Assembly (NCBI GenBank): GCA_025526935.1
Contig: JAHLKD010000049.1
Coordinates: forward strand, 310,001-374,000
DNA: 64,000 nt
Direction of reading: 5' to 3'
Source of the DNA: Cladochytrium replicatum
Lineage: Eukaryota > Chytridiomycota > Chytridiomycetes > Cladochytriales > Cladochytriaceae
Positions 11,738 to 21,606 of this stretch are shown here, one piece after another. A program made the position numbers and the translations under genes. The notes beneath the pieces were generated by a model, which worked only from the letters and a program-made list of their open reading frames with translations, ran no database searches and had not been told where the DNA came from. How positions within the stretch are numbered: the first letter of the stretch is position 1; every line of letters begins with the position of its first letter.

Positions 11738-13998
11738 GTGATTGTCCGGGGACCCGCTGGGTCACTGACAGGTACAAAGGGAATACCCGGACCCGAAGTG
11801 GTTGAAACCTGTACCCGACCCTGACCCGCCGGGTTTTTGCTGCTCAGGAGAGGATTGATTGAACTTTGAGTTAGACCACGGATATTTACATGAACACTTT
11901 GTGTCTGTGTGGACAGTGTGTATTTTAGAAACACTATCGTAAAAAGAAACAAAACTCCACTGAGCAATCACAAGTTGATAGGTGGAACAGCCCAAACAGC
12001 TTCTGTATCTGGTTCATATCGTCAGAGTCCCATCCACCACTGGTTACGTCCTTCGCCAACCCAGTCCTGATGGACCGATCAATGTCGTCATTTGAAAGCA
12101 TGAAATCCTTGGCTAAACCTGTCTTCCAAGGTTTCCAATCCACCTCAGGGAGCGTTATGGACGAAAGATGCCCGATGTATGCCGTCCAGAACCTTAGCCA
12201 CTCAGAAGGATATGCATCCACTAATGCCCTGAACATGCGATAGATAGTGGCAGACGTACTTAGCAAATTATTGTGCCGTATCCAGTTTCCGAGCAAAATG
12301 TGCACCCTAAGAAGAGTAAGGCTGCTCCGAGAACTGCTACTTGAAGTTGATATTCGGCTTGAGCGGTCGTCTGATTCAACAAATATGGGCCGTAAAAACT
12401 CATTTCGGGAGAGGACTTCGTAGTTTACATTGACGTACTTGATTGATGGTGGAAGAGACGGCAATTTAAGGTCATAAATAACCTCATTGATCTTATGCAT
12501 CTGGAAGTAGATACCCTGGATGACCTCTTTCACCAAAAGGATAGCCGTACGACGATGCTGCTGCAGGCTAAGCAATGCAAGGGAACTGGTTGGAGAACTG
12601 GTTCGATGTACCTTCGGAATTCTACCAATCCCCTTGATAGCCGACGATATGCTTATTAGGCCGCCTGTTGATGTTGGCGCCGCAGGTGCTGCAGCTTCTG
12701 AATGTCCAGCCTGTCGTTTCAGAGCAGCAAGCTCTCCCTCCAGGGCGGTCACACGTGATTTCCATTGTGAAATCTCCTGGGAAGTTGCCTGCTTCTCCCT
12801 TTCTATTGCAGCGGTGATCTCCCTGAATCTTGCTAGCTCTTCGTGCTCGCCGTGCTGAATCAATGCACCCGCCCTGCCCAATTCATCAATGAGAGCCTTC
12901 TCTCGCACTTCTGCTGCGATGCGGGTCCTTCTCTCGTTCATTGCAGTCTCTTCAAGATCTTTTGTCATGTTCAACAGTCGTTCTGACTGTTTGAGGACCT
13001 GTTTTGTCCTTTCACGGTCCTCATCTGCTCGTTTGATGGTCGCTTGGAACTCGTCAACCTTTGCAGTGACGGGCATTCCTCTGTAAATGCCGTACTTGTG
13101 TCCCTGCCGCCTGTAAAAGTCCAGAAATGTTGTTTCCTTCTGAAAGGAAGAGCTTTTCAAGCACTCCATACGATAGGCGTTTGCTGCTGTTATGACCTCC
13201 GTTCGTCCACTGCATTCATCGTGAATTTCGTTCAGGGCTTGACGAACTAGCTTGCTGTCAGAGTTAAGTCGGTCGATCAACCCTTGAAGAACAAATCTTG
13301 GGCCGCATTCATCACGATTTGTTTGACAGTTGCTGATGAAGGCCTCCGAGTCGTAGCTGTGGCCGCTCGCTTTGAATTTTCGATACCAAAGTCGTATGTC
13401 TGAAGCAGGACAGAGTCCGTCGATGAGCAAATAGTCAGCATCCCCTTTAGTACCACGTCGCGCCGCTTTCTTTGAAGGAGCTGTCGATTTGACATCTGTC
13501 GATTTGACATCAAGGCCAACTTCTGCTTCTTCCACTTCAGAACCCGATGCCAGAGATGTTTCAGGTGCAGTCACAGGTTCTGCACTTGATTCTCTTTCAG
13601 ATGATGGTCTGGATTGTTTTAACGCTCGCTTCTTTGTAGTTCGAGGCATGGTGTTTGTACTGTTTGTCGTGGGAAGATACTGGCCCGGTGTTCTTAGCCG
13701 GAATGTTACAGGAATGTATGCTATAATACTTCCCTGACACTATAGTTTTCTACCCGATCTGAAAATAATAATAAGCTAGGGAAGAAACTGGCTAGTAACA
13801 TTGATAGAGAGGATTTTGTCCGGGTGGACAGAATCTTATTGCTAGTAAAATTGATAGAGAGGTTAGCTGTACTTGATAGAGATCACTGAAGTACCGTCAA
13901 TGAGTTGAGAAAGTGTCCGGGTGGACAGAATCTTATTGCTAGTAACATTAATAGAGAGGTTAGCTGTACCTGATAGAAATTACTGAAGTACCGTCAAT
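11738..13998 (-). mobile_element. hAT copy C, left-end half carrying gene B
   Basis: Lacks the outermost ~80 bp of the left end (it begins at the GGACCCGCTGGGTCACTGAC equivalent of 14087-14100). It has a gene B copy and the first two iterons, and is then interrupted at 13998 inside an iteron ('GAAGTACCGTCAAT') by the complete copy B. The other half of the iteron array and its transposase are not found beyond copy B, so the insertion was followed by rearrangement. Confidence 0.75.
11934..13649 (-). CDS. hAT gene B, accessory coiled-coil protein (copy C)
   Basis: 571 codons, starting MPRTTKKRALKQ, collinear with the 560-codon copy at 14299-15981 over nearly the whole length. A 1-bp deletion near 11996 replaces the normal 'IWAVPPINL' ending by a longer read-through tail ending CFFLR. 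Only scattered substitutions separate the two copies. The persistence of a ~550-codon open frame in three copies argues that gene B is a real coding gene of the element. Function is unknown. Confidence 0.7.
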   Translation of the reverse strand: MPRTTKKRALKQSRPSSERESSAEPVTAPETSLASGSEVEEAEVGLDVKSTDVKSTAPSKKAARRGTKGDADYLLIDGLCPASDIRLWYRKFKASGHSYDSEAFISNCQTNRDECGPRFVLQGLIDRLNSDSKLVRQALNEIHDECSGRTEVITAANAYRMECLKSSSFQKETTFLDFYRRQGHKYGIYRGMPVTAKVDEFQATIKRADEDRERTKQVLKQSERLLNMTKDLEETAMNERRTRIAAEVREKALIDELGRAGALIQHGEHEELARFREITAAIEREKQATSQEISQWKSRVTALEGELAALKRQAGHSEAAAPAAPTSTGGLISISSAIKGIGRIPKVHRTSSPTSSLALLSLQQHRRTAILLVKEVIQGIYFQMHKINEVIYDLKLPSLPPSIKYVNVNYEVLSRNEFLRPIFVESDDRSSRISTSSSSSRSSLTLLRVHILLGNWIRHNNLLSTSATIYRMFRALVDAYPSEWLRFWTAYIGHLSSITLPEVDWKPWKTGLAKDFMLSNDDIDRSIRTGLAKDVTSGGWDSDDMNQIQKLFGLFHLSTCDCSVEFCFFLR

Positions 13999-14028
13999 TA
14001 AGGTTCGGCGGGTCCGGGTCGGGTCCGG
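13999..14028 (+). repeat. hAT left terminal inverted repeat
   Basis: TAAGGTTCGGCGGGT followed by CCGGGTCGGGTCC. The outer 15 bp match the right end with one mismatch (T/A at position 6). The same end occurs in copy 1 at 2459-2473 (complement). Confidence 0.85.
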
Positions 14029-14298
14029 GTTTCAGTGGCGACCCGCACCAAACGCTTTGGGTCGGGTCGTGTTTGTCTGGGGACCCGCCGGGTCACTGAC
14101 GGGTACAAAGGGAATACCCGGACCCGAAGTGGTTGAAACCCGTACCCGACCCTGACCCGCCGGGTTTTTGCTGCCCAGGAGAGGATTGATTGAATTTTGA
14201 GTTAGACCACGGATATTTACATGAACACTTTGTGTCTGTGTGGACAGTGTGTATTTTAGAAACACTATCGTAAAAAGAAACAAAACTCCACTGAGCAA

Positions 14299-15981
14299 TC
14301 ACAAGTTGATAGGTGGAACAGCCCAAATCAGCTTCTGTATCTGGTTCATATCGTCAGAGTCCCATCCACCACTGGTTACGTCCTTCGCCAACCCAGTCCT
14401 GATGAACCGATCAATGTCGTCATTTGAAAGCATGAAATCCTTGGCTAAACCTGTCTTCCAAGGTTTCCAATCCACCTCAGGGAGCGTTATGGACGAAAGA
14501 TGCCCGATGTATGCCGTCCAGAACCTTAGCCACTCAGAAGGATATGCATCCACTAATGCCCTGAACATGCGATAGATAGTGGCAGACGTACTTAGCGAAT
14601 TATTGTGCCGTATCCAGTTTCCGAGCAAAATGTGCACCCTAAGAAGAGTAAGGCTGCTCCGAGAACTGCTACTTGAAGTTGATATTCGGCTTGAGCGGTC
14701 GTCTGATTCAACAAATATGGGCCGTAAAAACTCATTTCGGGAGAGGACTTCGTAGTTTACATTGACGTACTTGATTGCTGGTGGAAGAGACGGCAATTTA
14801 AGGTCATAAATAACCTCATTGATCTTATGCATCTGGAAGCAGATACCCTGGATGACCTCTTTCACCAAAAGGATAGCCGTACGACGATGCTGCTGCAGGC
14901 TAAGCAATGCAAGGGAACTCGTTGGAGAACTGGTTCGATGTACCTTCGGAATTCTACCAATCCCCTTGATAGCCGACGATATGCTTATTAGGCCGCCTGT
15001 TGATGTTGGCGCCGCAGGTGCTGCAGCTTCTGAATGACCAGCCTGTTGTTTCAGAGCAGCAAGCTCTCCCTCCAGGGCGGTCACACGTGATTTCCATTGT
15101 GAAATCTCCTGGGAAGTTGCCTGCTTCTCCCTTTCCATTGCAGCGGTGATCTCCCTGAATCTTGCTAGCTCTTCGTGCTCGCCGTGCTGAATCAATGCAC
15201 CCGCCCTGCCCAATTCATCAATGAGAGCCTTCTCTCGCACTTCTGCTGCGATGCGGGTCCTTCTCTCGTTCATTGCAGTCTCTTCAAGATCTTTTGTCAT
15301 GTTCAACAGTCGTTCTGACTGTTTGAGGACCTGTTTTGTCCTTTCACGGTCCTCATCTGCTCGTTTGATGGTCGCTTGGAACTCATCAACCTTTGCAGTG
15401 ACGGGCATTCCTCTGTAAATGCCGTACTTGTGTCCCTGCCGCCTGTAAAAGTCCAGAAATGTTGTTTCCTTCTGAAAGGAAGAGCTTTTCAAGCACTCCA
15501 TACGATAGGCGTTTGCTGCTGTTATGAACTCCGTTCGTCCACTGCATTCATCGTGAATTTCGTTCAGGGCTTGACGAACTAGCTTGCTGTCAGAGTTAAG
15601 TCGGTCGATCAACCCTTGAAGAACAAATCTTGGGCCGCATTCATCACGATTTGTTTGACAGTTGCTGATGAAGGCCTCCGAGTCGTAGCTGTGGCCGCTC
15701 GCTTTGAATTTTCGATACCAAAGTCGTATGTCTGAAGCAGGACAGAGTCCGTCGATGAGCAAATAGTCAGCATCCCCTTTAGTACCACGTCGCGCCGGTT
15801 TCTTTGAAGGAGCTGTCGATTTGACATCTGTCGATTTGACATCAAGGCCAACTTCTTCTGCTTCCACTTCAGAACCCGATGCCAGAGATGTTTCAGGTGC
15901 AGTCACAGGTTCTGCACTTGATTCTCTTTCAGATGATGGTCTGGATTGTTTTAACGCTCGCTTCTTTGTAGTTCGAGGCAT
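14299..15981 (-). CDS. hAT gene B, accessory coiled-coil protein (best copy)
   Basis: A 560-aa single-exon gene inside the hAT element, downstream of the transposase on the same strand. Visible parts: a basic N-terminus (MPRTTKKRALKQSR), an acidic/Ser linker and a conserved globular block ~55-170 ('DADYLLIDGLCPASDIRLWY', 'FLDFYRRQGHKYGIYRG'). A long charged coiled coil follows at ~175-280, then a Ser/Thr-rich hinge and a C-terminal helical block with 'LLGNWIRHN' and 'ALVDAYPSEWLRFW'. It has no zinc finger, DDE triad, helicase or nuclease motif that I recognise. By analogy with two-protein DNA transposons (Spm/En TnpA-TnpD, MuDR A-B) it may bind the subterminal iterons or aid transposition; this is inference only. 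The three copies in the window are highly similar. Confidence 0.75.
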   Translation of the reverse strand: MPRTTKKRALKQSRPSSERESSAEPVTAPETSLASGSEVEAEEVGLDVKSTDVKSTAPSKKPARRGTKGDADYLLIDGLCPASDIRLWYRKFKASGHSYDSEAFISNCQTNRDECGPRFVLQGLIDRLNSDSKLVRQALNEIHDECSGRTEFITAANAYRMECLKSSSFQKETTFLDFYRRQGHKYGIYRGMPVTAKVDEFQATIKRADEDRERTKQVLKQSERLLNMTKDLEETAMNERRTRIAAEVREKALIDELGRAGALIQHGEHEELARFREITAAMEREKQATSQEISQWKSRVTALEGELAALKQQAGHSEAAAPAAPTSTGGLISISSAIKGIGRIPKVHRTSSPTSSLALLSLQQHRRTAILLVKEVIQGICFQMHKINEVIYDLKLPSLPPAIKYVNVNYEVLSRNEFLRPIFVESDDRSSRISTSSSSSRSSLTLLRVHILLGNWIRHNNSLSTSATIYRMFRALVDAYPSEWLRFWTAYIGHLSSITLPEVDWKPWKTGLAKDFMLSNDDIDRFIRTGLAKDVTSGGWDSDDMNQIQKLIWAVPPINL

Positions 15982-16129
15982 GGTGTTTGTACTGTTTGTC
16001 GTGGGAAGATACTGGCCCGGTGTTCTTAGCCGGAATGTTACAGGAATGTATGCTATAATACTTCCCTGACACTATAGTTTTCTACCCGATCTGAAAATAA
16101 TAATAAGCTAGGGAAGAAACTGGCTAGTA

Positions 16130-17110
16130 ACATTGATAGAGAGGATTCTGTCCGGGTGGACAGAATCTTATTGCTAGTAAAATTGATAGAGAGGTTAGCT
16201 GTACTTGATAGAGATCACTGAAGTACCGTCAATGAGTTGAGAAAGTGTCTGGGTGGACAGAATCTTATTGCTAGTAACATTAATAGAGAGGTTAGCTGTA
16301 CCTGATAGAAATTACTGAAGTACCGTCAATGAGTTGAGAAAGTGTCCGGGGGGACAGAATCCTATTCTACCCAGACAGACACAGTGACACTCAGTCTCCC
16401 AGATTTCTGTCCACCCGGACACTTTATCAACTCATTGACGGTACTTCAGTAATCTCTATCAGGTACAGCTAACCTCTCTACAAATACTACTAGCAATAGG
16501 ATTCTGTCCACCCGGACACTTTCTCAACTCATTGACGGTACTTCAGTGATCTCTACCCAATACAACTAACCTCTCTATCAATGTTACTAGCAATAGGATT
16601 CTGTCCACCCGAACACTTTCTCAACTCATTGACGGTACTTCAGTGATCTCTATCAAGTACAGCTAACCTCTCTAATAATGTTACTAGCAATAAGATTCTG
16701 TCCACCCGGACACTTTCTCAACTCATTGACGGTACTTCAGTAATCTCTATCAGGTACAGCTAACCTCTCTACAAATACTACTAGCAATAGGATTCTGTCC
16801 ACCCGGACACTTTCTCAACTCATTGACGGTACTTCAGTGATCTCTACCCAATACAACTAACCTCTCTATCAATGTTACTAGCAATAGGATTCTGTCCACC
16901 CGGACACTTTCTCAACTCATTGACGGTACTTCAGTGATCTCTATCAAGTACAGCTTACCTCTCTAATAATGTTACTAGCAATAAGATTCTGTCCACCCGG
17001 ACACTTTCTCAACTCATTGACGGTACTTCACTGATACTTCACTGATCTCGATCAAGTACAACCAACCTCTCTACAAATACTACTTGTAATAGGATTCTGT
17101 CCAGGCGGTC
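16130..17110. repeat. Palindromic array of ~97-bp iterons inside the hAT element
   Basis: From about 16403 the plus strand has tandem units beginning GATTCTGTCCACCCGGACAC at 16500, 16597, 16694, 16791, 16888 and 16985, a period of 97 bp, with a final divergent unit at 17093. Units three apart (16500 and 16791) are most alike, so a 291-bp higher-order repeat is present. To the left (16130-16345) the same unit runs in inverted orientation. The axis is near 16365-16390. Each unit carries a 14-bp palindrome TGTCC-N4-GGACA and the word TTGACGGTACTTCAGT. Arrays of this form in DNA transposons are usually transposase-binding sites (inference). Confidence 0.85.
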
Positions 17111-17169
17111 GCTTTCTCAACTCCTGGATGGTACTTCAACAGATGAACAGTCTAAACAACAATTTATAT

Positions 17170-19622
17170 TTAAAAGAGTGGGTTATCATCAGTTGCTTCC
17201 AACTCTAATACCACATCAAAATCCTCGCCAAAATTATGCACCTTTACAAAATCCTCACTAACATCACTTTTTGAATCTAGGGAATCAATTTTGAACGGTT
17301 CTTCAGCACTCAATTGATGCAACCAGTCATGACGGCACATCAACGCATTTATTGTTCTTGGAGCAAGGCGGTTGCGAGTTGCAGGTACCAAATCAACCCC
17401 GGCTGAAAACTTTTGTTCGACTGGAGCGCTTGTTGCTGGTATTCCTAAATAGTCCATTGCCATCTGGCTTAGGGCTGGAAAGTTCACACTTCCAACGGTC
17501 TTCCACCAGTCCATAATATTGATTGGCTTCCCATCAGAATCAATACCACGGAGTACCTGATCGCCAAGATAGCGATCCAGCTCATCTTTTTCCTCAGGAA
17601 TCTCTTCTTGCCAGATGAAAACGGATCTAATGGCTCTCAAGCGTTCAGCGTCCGTTTTTTTCTGTCTATCACCGGAAGCTCCGCTCGAATCGTGTCGACG
17701 TTCTGGCGTGTTTCCAAAAACATCGGCACCACTGTTCTTGATTTTCCGTGACTTATACAATTCCTCCCAGACTTTCCGCACTAGGGTGACCTGATCCCTT
17801 CCTACATCTTTCTCCCAAGCCTTTGAAATTCGATAATATTGATCCTTAAAACGAGGATCGAGTACCGTAGCAACTGCTAAACACGGGCTCTTAGCGATTG
17901 AGTAATATATTCTCAGCTTATCTAGTACATTTCGAAATGCTTTGGTGAAAGTTTCATCTAATTCTGCATCCTCTAGGTCCTCCAGTTGATCGATAAGATC
18001 GTTGTAAAATGGAATAACAAGCGGAAGTGTTGGATATCTAGACCCCTCGATTGCCTTTGATATAACCTCGAAAACACTCAAACCATCCCGGATCTTCTGT
18101 AGGACCTCCCATTGCTTTGGATTTATTGACCAATCTTTCAAAGAATCTTCAATCCAGCATATTTTGTCCATTGCCTCTCGTAGCTGTAAGGCTCGTTTGA
18201 CCATATAGAACGTGCTATTCCAGCGAGTTGTCACATCGATAATTGGTAATAGAGGAACCAGTTTCACAAATCGGCACGAATCAATAAATGAGCTTCGTCG
18301 TTTTGGGGAAGACCGGATTCCTCTGACTAGCCGTCGAAGAAGGTTTATGACATTAACGCCGGAGTTATCGTCATTTGCGACTGTGTCCCCTGCGGGCGCG
18401 AATGTATCGATAAAATCCTTTGCTGCAAGATTGATAATGTGTGCCATACACCGCATGTGTTGAGTTTCTGCAGACCACGCAATATCCCTATCTTCCAAGA
18501 GCGTCTCCAGCTTAGCACTCATGGTAAAGTTGTTTGAACCGTTGTCGGTTGTAATGCACAATAAGCGTTCACCCGATAGCATGCCAAATTCATCCAGACA
18601 CTTGACAAGCTGACTAGCCATGGCGACGCCTTCATGCTTTCCAACCATCGGAATCATCTGCAGCAGCAAGTCCTGCGGCTCCCATTCTTTTGTGATGAAG
18701 TGGGCAGTAATTCCACGAAAAGAAATCTGGTTCTTCGATGTCCAACAGTCAGCTGTTATTGATACTTTTGAAGGCGAACCAACAATCAGACCTTTAATGA
18801 GCTTCTTCTGCCTATCGTAAAGATCCATCTCCTTTTGCTTCACTGCTCCTTTTGCTTCACTGCTTTTGCGGTCTTTGGTGTATAGTTTGGCTGAAAAGTC
18901 TTCAGCATGCTGACAAAGAACTCGTTCTCCACAACAGTAAAAGCCTGATTGTCTGCAGCAATCCAGTCCAAAATCGACCGCCACGCTACGTCTGGATTGA
19001 ACACAAAGTTTTGCTCCTTCTCCTGCGAGCCGAAATTCAATGTCTGTTGTCCCTTGGGGACGATGTCCAACAGTCCAAGCGACCTGGCAATACTTCCATG
19101 GTGGTTTTTCAGATGCCGGAGGAAGTTTTTTGTTGATCCCGTCTTATCGACCTTCTGGCTCCACTTGCATTTCGCAACCAAACATGTTCTCAGACCATTA
19201 TCAACCTTATAGTAATCCCTCGCTATGCCGCCTCGACTACCTCTACAGTCCGACATGCTATCAACATCTGCGTCTGATGAAAGCATTGATGGTTGAACTG
19301 ATCCAGCTGCAGGCTCCTGTCGCACTGAAGAGTCAGCAAAACTAACGTCGGCAGGAAGCTCTGGTGCATGCTGAGAAGCCGGGCCCAACTCGCTGGAGTC
19401 ATTGGAAGAAGATGTGGAGCTCGGCTCTCGAGCGCTGTTGTTGCCACCGTGTCCTGATACACGTCTGCGTTTGTCCTGCATGATGTTCCCCTCGCTGGAC
19501 GCCTCTGAAATTTGGGGGGCTGGCAGACTTCGCTTCCGTGTGTCAAGCGGATGACTGTCCACCAGTCTTTGGCTTGCGTCGGACGCTGCCTTACGCTTTG
19601 GTTTAACAAAGGCGGCGTCCAT
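17170..19622 (-). pseudogene. hAT transposase, complete length with one frameshift
   Basis: Two overlapping frames, 19622-18840 (N-terminal 260 codons) and 18984-17170 (604 codons), read as one hAT transposase of about 810 aa. They are separated by a single missing C near 18882, where ACACCAAAG replaces the ACACCCAAAG seen in copy A. Domains in order: Ser-rich basic N-terminus with KRRR, a BED-type zinc finger (C-x4-C ... H-x4-H, 'CLVAKCKWSQ'), and RNase H-like catalytic blocks 'ITADCWTS', 'CITTDNGSNN', 'RCMAHIINL' and 'DVTTRWNSTF'. The C-terminal hAT dimerisation region has 'DWWK' and 'SAPVEQKFSAG'. It cuts and joins element ends in the nucleus when intact. The sole visible lesion makes this copy either very recently inactivated or affected by a base-calling error. 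Confidence 0.88.
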
Positions 19623-19734
19623 TTTTGCTGTGGTGTGGCTGGAACGTTACCGACTCTAATGTCCAGGTGCACAGAAAGCACAGCTCTCGAGGTCTGTCGT
19701 GGTAGAAATTGTTTGTTACAGAACTTCCGTTGTG

Positions 19735-19975
19735 ACTTCTTGGAAAGTGTCCGGGTGGACAGAATCGTATTGCTAGTAACATTGATAGAGGTTAGTTGTA
19801 CTGGGTAGAGATAACTGAAGTACGTCAATGAGTTGAGAAAGTGTCCGGGTGGACAGAAAATAGATGCCTCGATGTCTGTTGTGATGCAAAATTGTTTGAT
19901 ACATACAAAACTAATATTGCGTCTTCTTGGAAAGTGTCCGCGTGGACAGAAAGAACAATAGCTTCGTTTTAGATT
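19735..19975 (-). promoter_or_regulatory. hAT leader with TGTCC-N4-GGACA palindromes
   Basis: Upstream of the transposase start are three copies of GTGTCCGSGTGGACAGA (near 19748, 19842 and 19937), spaced about 95 bp, the same palindrome as in the internal iterons. The equivalent region of copy A is 10028-10320. This is a probable recognition-site cluster near the right end; no TATA box is obvious. Confidence 0.55.
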
Positions 19976-20128
19976 CTCTATCACATCGGGTTTTACTCGG
20001 GTCTGACTTTTGACCCGAGAAGGGTTTTCCTACTGGACCCGATACCCGACCCGGATCCGACCCGAAAATTTTCCATGAAAACCCGGCACTCGGGTCGGGT
20101 GCATTTAGTCAATGGACCCGGACCCGAC

Positions 20129-20158
20129 CCGAAAGACCCTAAAACCCGCCGATCCTTA
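20129..20158 (-). repeat. hAT right terminal inverted repeat
   Basis: On the minus strand TAAGGATCGGCGGGTTTTAG, matching the right end of copy A at 9818 almost exactly. It is followed at 20159 by LINE sequence. Confidence 0.85.
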
Positions 20159-21060
20159 ACACGGAGGCAAATAATACCCTCCAACCAAAAGCCCACGAAA
20201 TGTAAACCATAGAGAGGTGCCACCATAACTAGAAACGAGACGGAAATCAGAAGCTCTACAAAGACTGCGATTGATCAAGACTCCCACACCAGCCCGTTGT
20301 GTACCCGATGACCCAGGAGAAAAACGAGTGTCAAAAATCAAATCTGGAGAAGGCAGCGGGTCTAAAGGAAAAAGGTGTGTTTCAGTCAGGAGCAGAAAAA
20401 CAATGTGATTTGCGCGCATAAAACGAAACAGTGAATCAAGAACTCCAAAGCTCAAATTGCGACAATTGAAGGTACCAACTCGAACACTAATCATTGACGA
20501 AGATGGGTTGAGCGAGGCTGACGCGCAATCCCGCGGGCACTGTCCAGCACAGTTTCCTGAGCATCCATGGGGAGCTGACCACGGACATACAGGAAAATAG
20601 CAGGATCAGTAACTGAACTGAGGATATGTGCATATCTCTTGTGGACAACTTCCCTGACCGCCGCCTCCCGCTGCTCCAAAGGCAGAGTAGAGGCTCGGCG
20701 AAGAAAGTCAGGGTTTGATTCGTCAGTGGAAGCTTCCTGGGTGGAGAAGTGCGCACGGAGAGCAATTGCGGTTGCGCGAATAGCAATGTTGCGACCAACG
20801 TGATCTGAAGTCACGTGATTCGGCATTTTCATCCTCCCTCATATTCACATCATCAGCCCAGTGAATTGGAGAGGCAGGAGCGGAGAATGGAAGCTGTGGA
20901 GCGGAATTCTCAACAGAGGAGGCACGGGGGTGCGAACGGGCCTCAAAAATCACAGTGCCACCAGAAAGTCCATCAGGGGGCACAGCGGGGGGTGCGGCGG
21001 GTGGCGCGGCATGCGGCGCATCAGGCGGCTGCGCATGCGGAGCGCTGGGAGGCGGCATTG
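20159..21060 (-). mobile_element. LINE 5' part: ORF1 and start of ORF2 (APE endonuclease)
   Basis: On the minus strand an ORF1 starts MPPPSAPHAQ (21058) and, after a frame change, ends with 'VRGQLPMDAQETVLD' (stop 20491). ORF2 begins at 20494 in an ATGA overlap. Its start 'VGTFNCRNLSFGVLD' with 'LLLTETHLFPLD' is the N-terminus of an apurinic-type endonuclease domain. ORF2 is cut after ~110 residues by the hAT right end at 20158. The same ORF1/ORF2 ATGA overlap is kept in the plus-strand copy at 24062. ORF1 is shorter than at 7921-9258, consistent with an internal deletion. Confidence 0.75.
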
Positions 21061-21070
21061 ATTTTTGTGA

Positions 21071-21222
<152 letters not shown>

Positions 21223-21223
21223 A

Positions 21224-21514
21224 TTTTTTTTTTTTTTGAATGTTATAACATGTATTGACAATGCTTAATCAGTACATGTCACCCACGTGTACTTCAACCA
21301 AGATTTGGAATCTTCAGTACTTGGGGAGCCGTGCGAGCTGTAGGAAAGAGGAGCGAAGGCAAGGGCGAATCGAAGGAGGTGTGGCGCGGTACTTGCACGT
21401 GACACGATATTGCGAGAGATATATTTCGTAGGAAATTCGAATCCAGTCCCCTATAGGATTCGAACCGCGGAGTTTAGCTTCGAAAAGTCGCATTGGTTTG
21501 GACTGAGCCACGAC
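21224..21514 (-). mobile_element. tRNA-derived SINE, copy 1
   Basis: About 290 bp on the minus strand. The 5' end is tRNA-like, with an A-box-like TGGCTCAGTCC and a perfect B-box GGTTCGAATCC. A unique body follows ('GCAAGTACCGCGCCACACCT'), then a tail ending 'TCAATACATGTTATAACATTC' plus poly(A). An inverted copy lies at 25645-25915. The tail resembles the LINE tail at 9281-9330. The SINE ends 11 bp from the tRNA-Ser gene. Confidence 0.8.
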
Positions 21515-21525
21515 AAGGTGTATTA

Positions 21526-21606
21526 GTCACTTTGGCCGAGTGGTTAAGGCGGCGCCCTGCTAAGGCGTTGGGTTCTGCCCGCGCAGGTTCGAATCCTGCA
21601 GGTGAC
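21526..21606 (+). tRNA. tRNA-Ser (anticodon GCT)
   Basis: 81 nt. Acceptor arms GTCACTT and AGGTGAC pair; the D-arm holds A-box TGGCCGAGTGG. The anticodon stem-loop GCGCC-CTGCTAA-GGCGT gives anticodon GCT. There is a long variable arm (TTGGGTTCTGCCCGC) typical of type II serine tRNAs, and T-arm GCAGGTTCGAATCCTGC. It looks functional, with no intron. Confidence 0.92.

Larger units (their letters stand above)
13999..20158 (-). mobile_element. Full-length hAT transposon (6.16 kb), two genes and iteron array
   Basis: Bounded by inverted repeats TAAGGTTCGGCGGGT (left, 13999) and the complement of ACCCGCCGATCCTTA (right, ending 20158). Both are followed inward by ~150 bp of ACCCG/CGGGT palindromes. 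Transcription order on the minus strand is leader with TGTCC-N4-GGACA sites, transposase (19622-17170), a ~1-kb palindromic iteron array (16130-17110), then gene B (15981-14299). No 8-bp target duplication is visible (CCGTCAAT left, ACACGGAG right): the left flank is hAT copy C and the right flank a LINE. The transposase has one frameshift, so this copy is probably non-autonomous, though otherwise well preserved and recent. Confidence 0.88.

Noticed and set aside
16403-17110. Regularly spaced repeats resembling a CRISPR array
   Set aside because: Units are 97 bp and repeated over their whole length with no unique spacers; they lie inside a eukaryotic hAT element.
13991-20166. 8-bp target duplication for hAT copy B
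   Set aside because: Flanks CCGTCAAT and ACACGGAG do not match; the insertion context has been rearranged.
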